Below, piece by piece: positions 8,901 through 17,437 of a stretch of 37,693 bases of DNA. Under the pieces are notes generated by a model that saw nothing but the letters and a program-made list of their open reading frames with translations, was not told the DNA's origin and did no database searches. Each line of letters begins with the position of its first letter. The first letter of the stretch is position 1. The stretch spans positions 1-37,693 of IMG/VR virus record IMGVR_UViG_3300017735_000033. One strand, written 5' to 3'. Origin of the DNA: a virus. The position numbers and the translations under genes are program-made.

Positions 8901-10446
8901 TAACTTGAACAGCAGAGCCATTCATAGTTTTAGCAGGAACAACAGTAACTTCATATCCATCACCTAGTGTTTGCTGAATATATTCCTGTAGTTCTTTTTT
9001 AGTAAATCCTTTTTGATATGTGCCTTTACTAGTAATTAAAGCTCCTGCCTCTTTAGCAGAGCTATTACCTTTACCAACATCAGAGGCGCTTCGTGTTTGG
9101 ATAATGGCTGTTCCGCCTTCCTTTAATACACGACCAATATCTTTTACAATACCGACACGAACATCGGGCGGCACAACATTTAGAGTATTAAGACTTACAA
9201 CATTTTCATAGCTGTCCGATGGGATGTCTGATGCCTTGTTGTAGTTAGGGTCAAAACCTTCTCTTGGGAATGGCTCATAGCTGTCAGCTTTTAATATGTC
9301 GGAGCCTAAACCTCTACCCGCACCAAAGTCGAGAGTTTTACCTTCCCCCAACAACGGAACTACTTTTTCATAAGTTTTTGTTGTACTTGTGATTTGAGTT
9401 TTCTGAGCATCAGCAGGGTTATAATCAGGTTCGTCTTCTGACTTAAATTGAGTTTCTTCTATTGTATTTCTGCCGCCGCCTGTCTCATTTAGACGAGCAA
9501 GAATTTCTTCTTTAGTTCCCTTGGTGTCTAGACCTCGTTGACGGGCTTCATACCTAAGCTCTTTAATAGTTAGGTCATTTAAATTTTCTTCGGGAACGAA
9601 GTCGTCTCCTGTGTCATCAGCATCGGCATTATCTCTGTCGTGCTTGTTGTCCGCTTCGTCGCGGGAACCGTTGATTTCATCTTCTGTAAGGTCTGACTTG
9701 TCGATAGCATCTTCTGTTGCTTCTTCTTTTGTCTTACCTTCTTGCAAGCCTTTGTTACGATTCTTAATCATCTTAACAGCCTTGAAGAATCCTACAGCAC
9801 CACTTATACCTGCTTCTAAGAAAAAGCCTTCGATAACATTTTTGAATCGACCTTCTATCTCTCCTTCGTCTTCACCTTTCGACGCCAAGTACTCCGTAAC
9901 AGGATTCCTGAGAGATTCATTCATATTAATTAAATTAGAAAGTCTCTCTTCCTGCGCATCGAACACTAAGAAATCTGCGGCAGCACCTGCGGCTACGTTT
10001 GTAGCTATTTTCTCTTTCTTAGATTTACCTAATCTTTTAACAGCCTTTAACTTACGAATTTCTGCGGGAGATAAATCCTTCGACTTTCTAGCAATCTTGA
10101 GTGCAGTCTTGCTACCAACTTTACCTGAGAGTTTTGCGAAAGTTCCTACACGTCCTAGTTGTCCTGCTACAGGAACGAAGCCTGTCATGAACTGTGCGAC
10201 ACCTTCAACTAAACCACCTGCGATTGTGTTAGAGCGTCCTAAGAATCGTTTGTTGTAATCAGGGAGAAGTTCATCTCCTGTAACCCAATCGGCTAGGTTG
10301 TAAATACCTTGTACTGCGCCTTCGACGCCTCTGAAGGGAGCCGCCAACACATCCGTGACGACGTTCTTATCTTCTTGTTGTCCTTGGAGAGGTTGGGTAC
10401 TGCGCGAGGTTGCGGTCGCGCCTTTTACGATTTCGTCAATAGCCAT
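5965..10446 (-). CDS. Internal virion / DNA ejection protein D (gp16-like) with SAP and methyltransferase-like domains
   Basis: This 1,493-residue protein occupies the T7 gene 16 position between gp15-like and tail-fibre genes. It is expected to be ejected into the host and to help build the DNA channel across the envelope. T7 gp16 (1,318 aa) begins with a lytic transglycosylase domain; I see none here. Instead there is a Lys/Glu-rich linker, a SAP-like DNA-binding helix pair (about residues 288-322, LTIKELRYEARQRGL) and a class I SAM-methyltransferase-like domain (about 355-518). The latter has motif I LDFGAGRGLGSDIL and a later strand GGTAIIQTRS. A Pro-rich linker follows, then the long helical ejection part. 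It could modify or protect incoming DNA; that is inference. Confidence 0.85.
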   Translation of the reverse strand: MAIDEIVKGATATSRSTQPLQGQQEDKNVVTDVLAAPFRGVEGAVQGIYNLADWVTGDELLPDYNKRFLGRSNTIAGGLVEGVAQFMTGFVPVAGQLGRVGTFAKLSGKVGSKTALKIARKSKDLSPAEIRKLKAVKRLGKSKKEKIATNVAAGAAADFLVFDAQEERLSNLINMNESLRNPVTEYLASKGEDEGEIEGRFKNVIEGFFLEAGISGAVGFFKAVKMIKNRNKGLQEGKTKEEATEDAIDKSDLTEDEINGSRDEADNKHDRDNADADDTGDDFVPEENLNDLTIKELRYEARQRGLDTKGTKEEILARLNETGGGRNTIEETQFKSEDEPDYNPADAQKTQITSTTKTYEKVVPLLGEGKTLDFGAGRGLGSDILKADSYEPFPREGFDPNYNKASDIPSDSYENVVSLNTLNVVPPDVRVGIVKDIGRVLKEGGTAIIQTRSASDVGKGNSSAKEAGALITSKGTYQKGFTKKELQEYIQQTLGDGYEVTVVPAKTMNGSAVQVKKIKSAADEGSGGKPPEGTPPPKPDADDGAPDLSQPTVSIFKKLQEGGEQAILSAARSVRNSAETAKLIRAMSLLKIKEMRADKSIPRTTAKELTKESKDAAEIMGGDVNGWAARISKLAKEGGDLDKVLEEQRAIRKLQEVIGAEVQRVAKATNDAMEKNVGNVDSLRTDLISLLDQFTEVQRVWGLYGRNLSLGLLQRKFMYKKGHYKRKFGYNAKASKNAAADQAYRNQARGSMSEKKMIKLLMDASDSNDIDKSLLALNKISKGARGRLFFDMTREYWINSLLSAPSTQIVNIMGNAITYAMRSAETAVGAALTGNTPLLRSQLNLAFHMESVAEAWRLMWKAVREDEAITIANHRAFDDTSFELGAINGKNANMMFGGNLKDGGLTETAFNWMGTASRMPSRFLLGGDEFFKALSYRQYIRTELSTQGLRQGIKDPKELAKFVELGLEKNLTDGGRAFSEENILRDANKLAEEKGLQFEERETFVNDYMEKHYVKDESIRIDSEGRAINMADFGDGEQKLALGERGAQYAKINSHTQDSDIASLRTISKLIADNPWMSFVVPFVRTPTNILTFGVSRTFLGFLNKDTLEASTMWKKSYREKMMSSQTTAREKSEMVGRLATATATTSALMWYVSTNQDFITGYGSKKREQRDAERLGGFQEYSIRIPANTPVLNPNDTDKHVSYQRLDPMATILGIMADLAEYRKYDESGTDDAVSLVFSNIASTIVNNITNKSYVQGLDNLFNVLRDPTKNGERFIGNIAGGFVPNVFNQAQNYPEDRMLRETRGILDYMIKRTPMADGSKALGIEPLSPRRNLLGEIETVPSHGLNGVFNPIYQKEIPNSIVEQEIGAMGVGFSKPTELLGGNKNLDMRDFRNEEGGQTAYDRYAELAGTVKINNRTLRQALEQLMGTSYYQSLPSAVDADKVGEKSPRIKEIQRYLRSFRSLARSEMLREYPQLQQAYYDAQQQKENLVN

Positions 10447-10448
10447 AA

Positions 10449-12836
10449 TTATTTAATGAAATATTTCTTTCTGTAATCTTCTTGAGATTTATTAAGTTCT
10501 TCGGGGGTTATTCCTAAGAGTTTCGCGAGTCGTGCGGCATCTTCGGGTGTATCAGCTAAACCATTTATCTTTACTGCTTTATAGCTGTTTTGAAAATAGT
10601 CTTTGTTGTAACGTATTCCAACAGCGTCGGATGCATATAAAGAACCTTCGACATTTCCCGACTCTATAATGTCTGCTACTTCTTTAGCGGTGTATCCTAA
10701 GAATGCTTTTGCGTTTTGATATTGGGTTACGTCGGTTTCGTATGCTTCTTGAGTCTTACGTCTTTTTTGACTGCCAGTTCTTGAACCCGCCAAGTCCATC
10801 GCATTAGCTCGTAAACCACCTATATTCTCTTCGACAACTTCTGTTATTTTTGAATACGCATCGGGAAGCAACTCAGAGCGATTAATATCTCCTGCTTCAG
10901 ACTGAACGAATAAAGAAGAATTATTATATTGTTCGATAAGGTCGGATGTATAATCTTCAGGTGTTTCAAGAGGTTTACCTCCAATAAAACCTTTAGGACG
11001 AACAACTAACTCATCTTCTTTTGTTTTGTTTCTTGGATTACCTGAACCTTTCTTACGAAATGGTAATTTATTTTCAGTTATCTTGTCAAGGGCATTAGTA
11101 GCTTCATCAGCTACTGCTTTTACTCGCTCATCTTCAGCTTTAATTTCTTCTTGCTTTTGTAGCTTTTCAGAAGCGAAAGCTTTTAACTTTACTTTGAGAT
11201 TCTCTTTAAATTTATCTGCGAGTCCACCTTTAGCGTTGAGTTGTTCCATAACCCAAGTGCCGCGCTCTTGTCTAGTTTTGTATCCTAGTTGTGTGGCACG
11301 CTCTAGTAAGTTTTGGTAACCTTGGTGATAAGTGGTACGCTCTTCGCCAATCATTCTAAGAACTTCAGGGTCGAGGTGTTGCTCTAATAACTGCCTTTCG
11401 TTTTGTGGTTGATTATAGAACGGTGAATTTTGTTTACTAACGTCGGGAAAAGAATCCCGTAAGCCTTCTATTTCAGTTAGTAGTAAAGTTTCTACAATCC
11501 GCATACCTGTATTGGCTTCGGTAGATACTTCGGACTTATCAACGAAGTCATTAATATCCTTAATTATCGTATCCATCTTTATAGGCACGTTGCGGTGTTC
11601 TGCTTCTAAGAACGCAATATAATCTCTTTTCAATGAAGGACTTAGACTTTCGTCATTGCTAACTTCTTTTATCTTACCGTCGATATAATTTTGAGTTTCA
11701 TCGACGCCGCCTGTACCTTCGATAACAACTCCGTTTTCATCGGTCTGTCCGTTATAAATGGCATCAAATTCAGGAGTCATTGTATCCTTAAACTTATTAA
11801 GTTGGATGATTTCCTCGTCAATCTTTTCACGCTCGTAGGCGCGCTCTGTGTCATCAATCTTTTCTAACAGTTCATCCATTAAGACCGAGCCAATCATCTT
11901 TTCTGTGCCTATCGTTGTAATTCTAGCAATTTCAGTTAACGCTGTGCGCGCAAAGTCTGCATCTTCTGCTTTAAAACTTTCGGTTAGTTGCGTCATTACC
12001 TTTTTGGTGTCTGCAACATCTAAAGGTTCTAAATAGTTTAAGAATGTAGTTATCTTCTCTAAGCGAGCTTCTTTGGTAATAGTTGCATCCGTAGACGCGG
12101 CGCGTAGATTTGAAACTAAGCTAGGAATATAAACCGTGTCCTTGTGGTGGTCGCTAAATGTTTTAGGAAGTTCTAAAGAAAGCTTCTCTCGTAAATCTTT
12201 GGTTGATGCCAACAAACCTCTGTGGCGCAACGAGCCTTTCTCAAAGAGTTCCCCACCATCCATACCACCTTGTGCATTAAATTCATTTACTAAATTATCT
12301 GCCCAAGCTCTGTAAGCGGCTTCGTCGGGGCGTTGGTCGATAGGTAGCTCCTCTATCTGCTTTTTGTAGTCCTCAATCGCTGATAAACTATATTTTGAAA
12401 ATTCTGTTGAAGCTGCACCGCCTACTAACTTTTCTGCATATATAGAAGCTAGGGGGTTTAAGCCATACTGCCCACGGAGTTGTGAGTTAATGTTCTTCTC
12501 GGTATTTTTTAAAGCTGTTTGTTTTTCATTAATGAGAGTTGTACGTTCTTCATCAGACAGTCCTTGAAAAGTTTCGGCAAACTCCATCTTCTGCATTTCC
12601 GTTTCAGCCATATACCCTTTGTGCAGACTTTGTAGCGCGGGGTTGAGCTTACTTAGAGAATCGGCAAGCATACCGAGTTGGCTCTGACTTGCTTTCTGTG
12701 TTTCCTGAACGGCTGTATAGGATTGACCGCCTTGTTGTATTGTTGGGCGTAAAGGCTTTTTAGCTAAATCTAAGGATGCTTGTACTCTGCCATCACTTCC
12801 ACCAAGGAGACTTTTTAATGTTTTTTTCTTAGCCAT
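10449..12836 (-). CDS. Internal virion protein C (gp15-like)
   Basis: This protein has 795 residues, against 747 in T7 gp15. It is long, largely helical, rich in Glu, Lys and Leu, with no signal peptide or membrane span. Its place between the gp14-like and gp16-like genes identifies it as the middle ejection protein. It assembles in the capsid core and passes into the cell to form the periplasmic part of the DNA channel. The gene ends two bases before the start of the next gene. Sequence similarity within this family is weak, so the call rests on length, composition and synteny. Confidence 0.82.
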   Translation of the reverse strand: MAKKKTLKSLLGGSDGRVQASLDLAKKPLRPTIQQGGQSYTAVQETQKASQSQLGMLADSLSKLNPALQSLHKGYMAETEMQKMEFAETFQGLSDEERTTLINEKQTALKNTEKNINSQLRGQYGLNPLASIYAEKLVGGAASTEFSKYSLSAIEDYKKQIEELPIDQRPDEAAYRAWADNLVNEFNAQGGMDGGELFEKGSLRHRGLLASTKDLREKLSLELPKTFSDHHKDTVYIPSLVSNLRAASTDATITKEARLEKITTFLNYLEPLDVADTKKVMTQLTESFKAEDADFARTALTEIARITTIGTEKMIGSVLMDELLEKIDDTERAYEREKIDEEIIQLNKFKDTMTPEFDAIYNGQTDENGVVIEGTGGVDETQNYIDGKIKEVSNDESLSPSLKRDYIAFLEAEHRNVPIKMDTIIKDINDFVDKSEVSTEANTGMRIVETLLLTEIEGLRDSFPDVSKQNSPFYNQPQNERQLLEQHLDPEVLRMIGEERTTYHQGYQNLLERATQLGYKTRQERGTWVMEQLNAKGGLADKFKENLKVKLKAFASEKLQKQEEIKAEDERVKAVADEATNALDKITENKLPFRKKGSGNPRNKTKEDELVVRPKGFIGGKPLETPEDYTSDLIEQYNNSSLFVQSEAGDINRSELLPDAYSKITEVVEENIGGLRANAMDLAGSRTGSQKRRKTQEAYETDVTQYQNAKAFLGYTAKEVADIIESGNVEGSLYASDAVGIRYNKDYFQNSYKAVKINGLADTPEDAARLAKLLGITPEELNKSQEDYRKKYFIK

Positions 12837-12839
12837 AGT

Positions 12840-13415
12840 TTATCCGAGTGCCTCCGCTTTTTTCTCAGCATATAAGTTTTGTTTGCCTTGTCCGTATATA
12901 GTCATTGTTGACCCTGCAAGGTTAACCATAGAGCCTAAGTAATTAGGCTGTTGAATTGGTTTGTTAATTTTAATTAAATTATTTGAATTACGGAATCCTG
13001 CCTCAGTAAGCTGTAGTTGGTTATTAATACCTGTAAGACGACTCTGCTCGGCTACGGAGAAACGGTAGTCCGCTTCCTGCCTTGTGTAGTCATCCATAAG
13101 CGCATCTACGCTTAGTCCTGAGACTCCTGACTCACCTGCGGAAACCATTGCGGTCGAACGCGCGGCGGTAGCCTTCTTCTGCGACTCCTGTATATCCCTC
13201 GTCATCACTAAATCCTCCTGCGCTTCCTTCAGGCGCATCGCTGAGGCTTCACGCAGGTAGCGCTCATTCTCGCGCTTGGCGGCGGCTTTTTGTGCATCAG
13301 CTTGATTCCTAGCAGCTTGTTGCTGCGCCATCATCGACATAGCTGTAGAAGCTACTGTCGTCGCTAGACTGATTTTCATCATTGTAGCGGCTGTTATTGA
13401 GGTTGGTTCACACAT
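12840..13415 (-). CDS. Internal virion protein B (gp14-like)
   Basis: This is a 191-residue protein, close to the 196 of T7 gp14. A hydrophobic/Ala-rich N-terminus (MMKISLATTVASTAMSMMA) is followed by a Gln/Ala/Glu helical region (QQQAARNQADAQKAAAKREN). That is typical of gp14, which forms the outer-membrane pore during DNA ejection. I chose ATG at 13415 because it overlaps the end of the gp13-like gene by 8 bases and gives the family length. A longer frame to 13460 would add 15 residues that overlap that gene further. It is followed directly by the gp15-like gene. Confidence 0.83.
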   Translation of the reverse strand: MCEPTSITAATMMKISLATTVASTAMSMMAQQQAARNQADAQKAAAKRENERYLREASAMRLKEAQEDLVMTRDIQESQKKATAARSTAMVSAGESGVSGLSVDALMDDYTRQEADYRFSVAEQSRLTGINNQLQLTEAGFRNSNNLIKINKPIQQPNYLGSMVNLAGSTMTIYGQGKQNLYAEKKAEALG

Positions 13416-13893
13416 AATTATTATAGATTGTAAATTTATAGAAAGTCGCCCCGTTAACATCTACGGGGTGAACTAGGGTAGCACCGCACCACATTAACCA
13501 TCGTAGGGAAAAGTGGTTTTCGCTGTGTACCATGTTGGAGTATTTAGGGTATTTGGTTGTAATTTTCTTAATCCAAGGACGAGAAAATCTTATGAAGTCT
13601 GATTTGTAATCGTATATTTCATCAGTCCCTAGCATCCATATATATCCCTCATCTTTGTCTAGGGCGCCGACACCAAACATTGCACACGGTGTTTTGTCTT
13701 TAGTCAAGACGGTGTACGACTCATCATCGTATGATAGTCCCCGCGTCATTCCTTGGTCGGACTTACTACCTAAAAACTCAATTTCAGTCCTATCGGCACT
13801 TCGTAAATTGGTTGCAATGTGTCCCACATGTTCTTTAGAAGCGGGAACAACACTCACACCTGTTTGGTATTCTTTATTTAATAAATCAACCAT
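13408..13893 (-). CDS. Internal virion protein A (gp13-like, GNAT-like fold)
   Basis: This product of about 161 residues resembles T7 gp13, a GNAT-like small protein needed for virion core assembly. Visible parts include VVPASKEHVGHIATNLRSAD, CAMFGVGALDKDEGYIWMLGT and HSLRW-like NHFSLRWLMWCGATLV, which match the usual acyltransferase-like layout. An active acetyltransferase role is not established for the family. The start at 13893 overlaps tail tube B by 8 bases; an upstream ATG at 13926 would overlap it by 41. It overlaps the gp14-like gene by 8 bases at its end. Confidence 0.8.
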   Translation of the reverse strand: MVDLLNKEYQTGVSVVPASKEHVGHIATNLRSADRTEIEFLGSKSDQGMTRGLSYDDESYTVLTKDKTPCAMFGVGALDKDEGYIWMLGTDEIYDYKSDFIRFSRPWIKKITTKYPKYSNMVHSENHFSLRWLMWCGATLVHPVDVNGATFYKFTIYNNYV

Positions 13894-16768
13894 ATCGGTT
13901 AGACCTAGCATGAATAAACGATTCAAACTCGGCGCTCTGTAAGTTACACGGTAGTGCTGTATTATTTTCTAAGGTTATTTTAGCAGAGCTTGCTTTAGTA
14001 AATATAGGAAAGCGGAAGGCGCCGTCGGTAAGTTTAAACTCGTCAGGTAGCTGTGTGCCAATAACTGTAGGAGTAAACTCATTGATTTGCTCTTCTCTAC
14101 CATCGGGCTGTACCTTAACCTTGAAGGACGCAGAGTTGTTAAAGAATATACTTCCGTTTCTTATTAAGAAGTCGTTCGCATTAGAAGGTGACTTTGAATT
14201 ACCTGCGGGCGCTTTAAAAACTAAACGAGAGAACACATACTTCATAGAGTATTTTAGTCCTACATATACGGTTGTGGTAGCGCTCGGTGGCGAAGTAAGT
14301 GTTACTACAGAACCATTTACAGAAGACTCTAGGAGTAGTCCATCGTCGGTGTAGACCTGAACTGTATCTGTAGATTCAGGTGTGTAGGGTAATTGAATAT
14401 CAGAAACTGCTCCACCTACCGTTGCGGAAATTCTCATATCTAAGTGTGTGTTGTAACCGCTTGGGTCTTGTCTACCTGCTTCTAAGAATATTCTTAATAA
14501 GTTAGTTTTACCGTTCTTAGATTGTAAGACATACAACTCTGAGTCAATAAATTTAATACCTCTGACAGCGCCTACTACGGAGAACTTACTCCAACTACTT
14601 AAACCTTTTTGTTGGTTGTTGAAAAAGTATTTATAAATGTATATATCCGTTTCCGAACCCGACGATGCTGTCGTACCACTTGTCATAGCAATTATCTGCT
14701 CTGAGTTAGAACCCGTCAAAGACGTTAAGTTGTTAGGAATATACTGAGGGACGTGTGCTGTGATTTCAACAGCGTCATATATATCCGCTGTAGCATTTAT
14801 AGTAAATTCACGGACGCCACTAAAGCCGCCGCGTTGAAACGGGAAGTATAGGTAGGAACCCAAGGGTATCGGGTCTACACTCTTGACCGTATCGAAGTTA
14901 GTCACCGCTGTAACTGAAACTGATTTAGGAGTAAGTAACTCTCCACCCTTCAAAACAAACTGTGAATTATCTGAGAACAAGATTAAGTTTTCTTGGAAAG
15001 GCTGTGCGCTTCTTAAAGTTGTAACATTATTAGATGACACACTCACGTCGATAGGGTCGCCGTCGAGTAAGTCCGTTACCGTCGTCCTGAAAAAGTTATA
15101 TGACTGAAGGTTAGCATTGGCATCATAACCACCAAAGCCTGCTTCCGACATAATAACAGTATCTTGAGCTAAGAAACCAAGTCGATTCTTATATTGAAAT
15201 ACGTTATTAATTTTATTATCTAAAAAGCTTGGATAGGGATTACTGTCTGTATCACCCGCCTTTAGTTTGTTAAAGGACATCCTGCGTATCTCAAACACAT
15301 TAGGAGCGACGCTTACAAGTAGACGAGGCATTGTAGCTGAGTCTATTGTATCGTTTATTACTGCTCCCGCACATTCTACCCAAGAACCTTGACCGACGTC
15401 GCCGTCGGTAGGCTCGTTAGAGGCTGATTTAAACTCACAATAAAAATCATCCTGTCCTAATTCAGCATCTCCAATTACTTTTACTTTAAAATTGTGCGGA
15501 GCAATGGTGGGCAAATCAGCTAATGAAGATACTTCGCGATGAACAATTCCTATACCGTTTCCTGAAAGACCATCTACAGGTGAAACACTCAAGTCCTTTA
15601 GTAAGCTTAATCCTGATGGAAGTTTCTTATTTTTTAAAATTAGTAGATTATTTTCTGAGTTTTTTGCATCCAATACAAAATATGAATCTGATTGAGAATA
15701 AAAGTACTCTTCAATCCCTGATAATATAACCGATGAATCAATGACTGATGCATTGTTCCCACTTGCTGCTGCGCTTTGATAAGCCGTCCTTGATTTAAGG
15801 GTAAGAGGCGTGGTTGGAGTAGAAGGCGTTGAAGTGTCAGTTGTATGAATTACAGCATGAAAAGACACCACATCTAAATTAGAACCACCCCCGACGCCCG
15901 TATTTTGCATATAATTCCAATTTCCGCTGTTTTCAATAGCACCCGTTAATATTTGACCCTGTGCGCCTACGGTTAATACTTTAAAAGTGGGTTGAGTAAT
16001 TATATTAACATCACCCGAAATAATTTGTTTATTAGTAGTATTAGATAGATAACTCCTAGATGGTGGGAGGGGTATATCAACAATATCGCCCGCCGTAAAC
16101 CCTTTGCCTCGTAGTGATGAGGAGATGGTAAATGTATTTGTTACGTTATATCGCCTAGGGTTAGAGCCGCTGTATGTTTGTTTGAAGGTGATTAAAGCAC
16201 TTGAGTCTTGTCTTAGCGTACCTTCAGTTGTAAAACCATATTTCTTTTTGTAATCGCCTTGTTTAATAAATATTAAAACATCGTCGGATACATCAGTCGT
16301 GGCTGTGGTTGTATCAATAGCAGTCTCCTGCTCTTTATTTAATAGGAACGTCGAGTCACCTATAGTTAAGCCTTTAAGATTTTCTTTTGCCTTTGTACTA
16401 GCAAAATATGTCCCTGTCGTATCCACTTCGTTGTTAGTTATAGTGAAGTCGGATGTAGTCTGCTCTGTAATCGTACACTTCACACCTGTATCAGCGTTGT
16501 GTATTCTTAGAGTATTATTATCTTGAGTGATACAGTATCTTTCTGCATCAGAACGCTTGTAAAGATGAAAGAAAGTATCTTCGGATAAAGCAGTATCAAT
16601 TAAATTACTTGTCCCAACAAACTCCGCCGCAGGGCGTTTCTGTAGTCCTTCAACAACACTACTCAGGGCGTTCTCCTGCTCTTCACATTGTCCGTCATAA
16701 CGAACAGCGTCAGGCTGTTGGGAAACCCCTTGTATAAGATTTGGGAGGGAAGTATTAATTAATGGCAT
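13886..16768 (-). CDS. Tail tubular protein B (gp12-like, nozzle)
   Basis: This is a 960-residue structural protein, longer than T7 gp12 (794). It carries the family N-terminus (LINTSLPNLIQGVSQQPDA, then RYDGQCEEQENALSSVVEGL with KRPAAEFVG), which is strongly diagnostic. It forms the tail nozzle below the adaptor ring. The internal stretch YKNRLGFLAQDTVIMSEAG is also characteristic. It starts at an ATG whose A overlaps the stop of tail tube A (TAATG), so translation is likely coupled. The extra length lies in beta-rich middle regions that could be host-facing insertions. Confidence 0.95.
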   Translation of the reverse strand: MPLINTSLPNLIQGVSQQPDAVRYDGQCEEQENALSSVVEGLQKRPAAEFVGTSNLIDTALSEDTFFHLYKRSDAERYCITQDNNTLRIHNADTGVKCTITEQTTSDFTITNNEVDTTGTYFASTKAKENLKGLTIGDSTFLLNKEQETAIDTTTATTDVSDDVLIFIKQGDYKKKYGFTTEGTLRQDSSALITFKQTYSGSNPRRYNVTNTFTISSSLRGKGFTAGDIVDIPLPPSRSYLSNTTNKQIISGDVNIITQPTFKVLTVGAQGQILTGAIENSGNWNYMQNTGVGGGSNLDVVSFHAVIHTTDTSTPSTPTTPLTLKSRTAYQSAAASGNNASVIDSSVILSGIEEYFYSQSDSYFVLDAKNSENNLLILKNKKLPSGLSLLKDLSVSPVDGLSGNGIGIVHREVSSLADLPTIAPHNFKVKVIGDAELGQDDFYCEFKSASNEPTDGDVGQGSWVECAGAVINDTIDSATMPRLLVSVAPNVFEIRRMSFNKLKAGDTDSNPYPSFLDNKINNVFQYKNRLGFLAQDTVIMSEAGFGGYDANANLQSYNFFRTTVTDLLDGDPIDVSVSSNNVTTLRSAQPFQENLILFSDNSQFVLKGGELLTPKSVSVTAVTNFDTVKSVDPIPLGSYLYFPFQRGGFSGVREFTINATADIYDAVEITAHVPQYIPNNLTSLTGSNSEQIIAMTSGTTASSGSETDIYIYKYFFNNQQKGLSSWSKFSVVGAVRGIKFIDSELYVLQSKNGKTNLLRIFLEAGRQDPSGYNTHLDMRISATVGGAVSDIQLPYTPESTDTVQVYTDDGLLLESSVNGSVVTLTSPPSATTTVYVGLKYSMKYVFSRLVFKAPAGNSKSPSNANDFLIRNGSIFFNNSASFKVKVQPDGREEQINEFTPTVIGTQLPDEFKLTDGAFRFPIFTKASSAKITLENNTALPCNLQSAEFESFIHARSNRYG

Positions 16769-17361
16769 TAGGATATGTCAGTATTTCGATTGATTCCAAT
16801 TCTCTTTGCAACGTCGTAGTTGTCAAACATACTTCTATTTGAGTGTCCGCCATCGGCGTCCTCTAGGCGTGCGCGAGCTTGGTATTCGTCTCTAGCAATT
16901 AGACCTTCTAGTTCTTTACTTCCAACTAGACGTCCTTGGAAAATTCTGGAAGCGCGTAGTGTTATATATCTACGGGCTTGTTCATATAGTTCGTCCCATT
17001 CAAGATAGACAGTTGCTTGAACAACAACATCTTTTGAAAAGATATTTGTATTATTCTTTCTATCGAATAGGAAGTTACCACGCATGGTAATATCTATAGA
17101 TTTGTCGATTGCATCTAACCAAAGTGTGTTAGCAGGAACCGATATACGCCCATCATTAGCAGGCGATAATGTAAGTTTAGGAATAGAGTTGAAGTGCCAA
17201 GTTTCACTTTGAACTTCTTTGGAGACTTCATTTAATGTGGCAATCGCTGTTGATGCCGACACAGGTAAAGCGACTGCATCGCTGATGGTTGACACAGGGC
17301 TTTCACCGATGTGTGCCAACATTGAGTTAACTGCTTCTAATTGATTTGTAAGTGTAGGCAT
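16768..17361 (-). CDS. Tail tubular protein A (gp11-like, adaptor)
   Basis: This is a 197-residue protein matching the T7 gp11 family in length (196). The N-terminus QLEAVNSMLAHIGESPVSTI is characteristic, as is the later EQARRYITLRASRIFQGRLVG. It forms the ring between portal and nozzle. It is the first gene after the capsid terminator and ends in a TAATG overlap with tail tube B. No obvious Shine-Dalgarno precedes its ATG; the leader is a run of A and T. Confidence 0.94.
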   Translation of the reverse strand: MPTLTNQLEAVNSMLAHIGESPVSTISDAVALPVSASTAIATLNEVSKEVQSETWHFNSIPKLTLSPANDGRISVPANTLWLDAIDKSIDITMRGNFLFDRKNNTNIFSKDVVVQATVYLEWDELYEQARRYITLRASRIFQGRLVGSKELEGLIARDEYQARARLEDADGGHSNRSMFDNYDVAKRIGINRNTDIS

Positions 17362-17376
17362 ATTAAAAAAAAATTA

Positions 17377-17424
17377 TAAAAAAAAGCCCCCAAGGACACG
17401 AAAGGATAATGTCCGAGGGGGCTT
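17377..17424 (-). terminator. Strong terminator after the capsid gene
   Basis: On the minus strand AAGCCCCC pairs with GGGGGCTT, with an inner GGACA/TGTCC extension, followed by a run of eight T. It lies 14 bases beyond the capsid stop and before the tail tube A gene. This is the same place as the T7 late terminator after gene 10. It should reduce expression of tail genes relative to capsid. Confidence 0.92.
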
Positions 17425-17437
17425 AGTTTAAATTACG

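Noticed and set aside
9611-10258. 215-codon plus-strand open frame inside the gp16-like gene
   Set aside because: It is Ser/Leu-rich antisense of a Lys/Glu-rich helical coding region, a known source of long shadow frames; the minus-strand gene is well supported.
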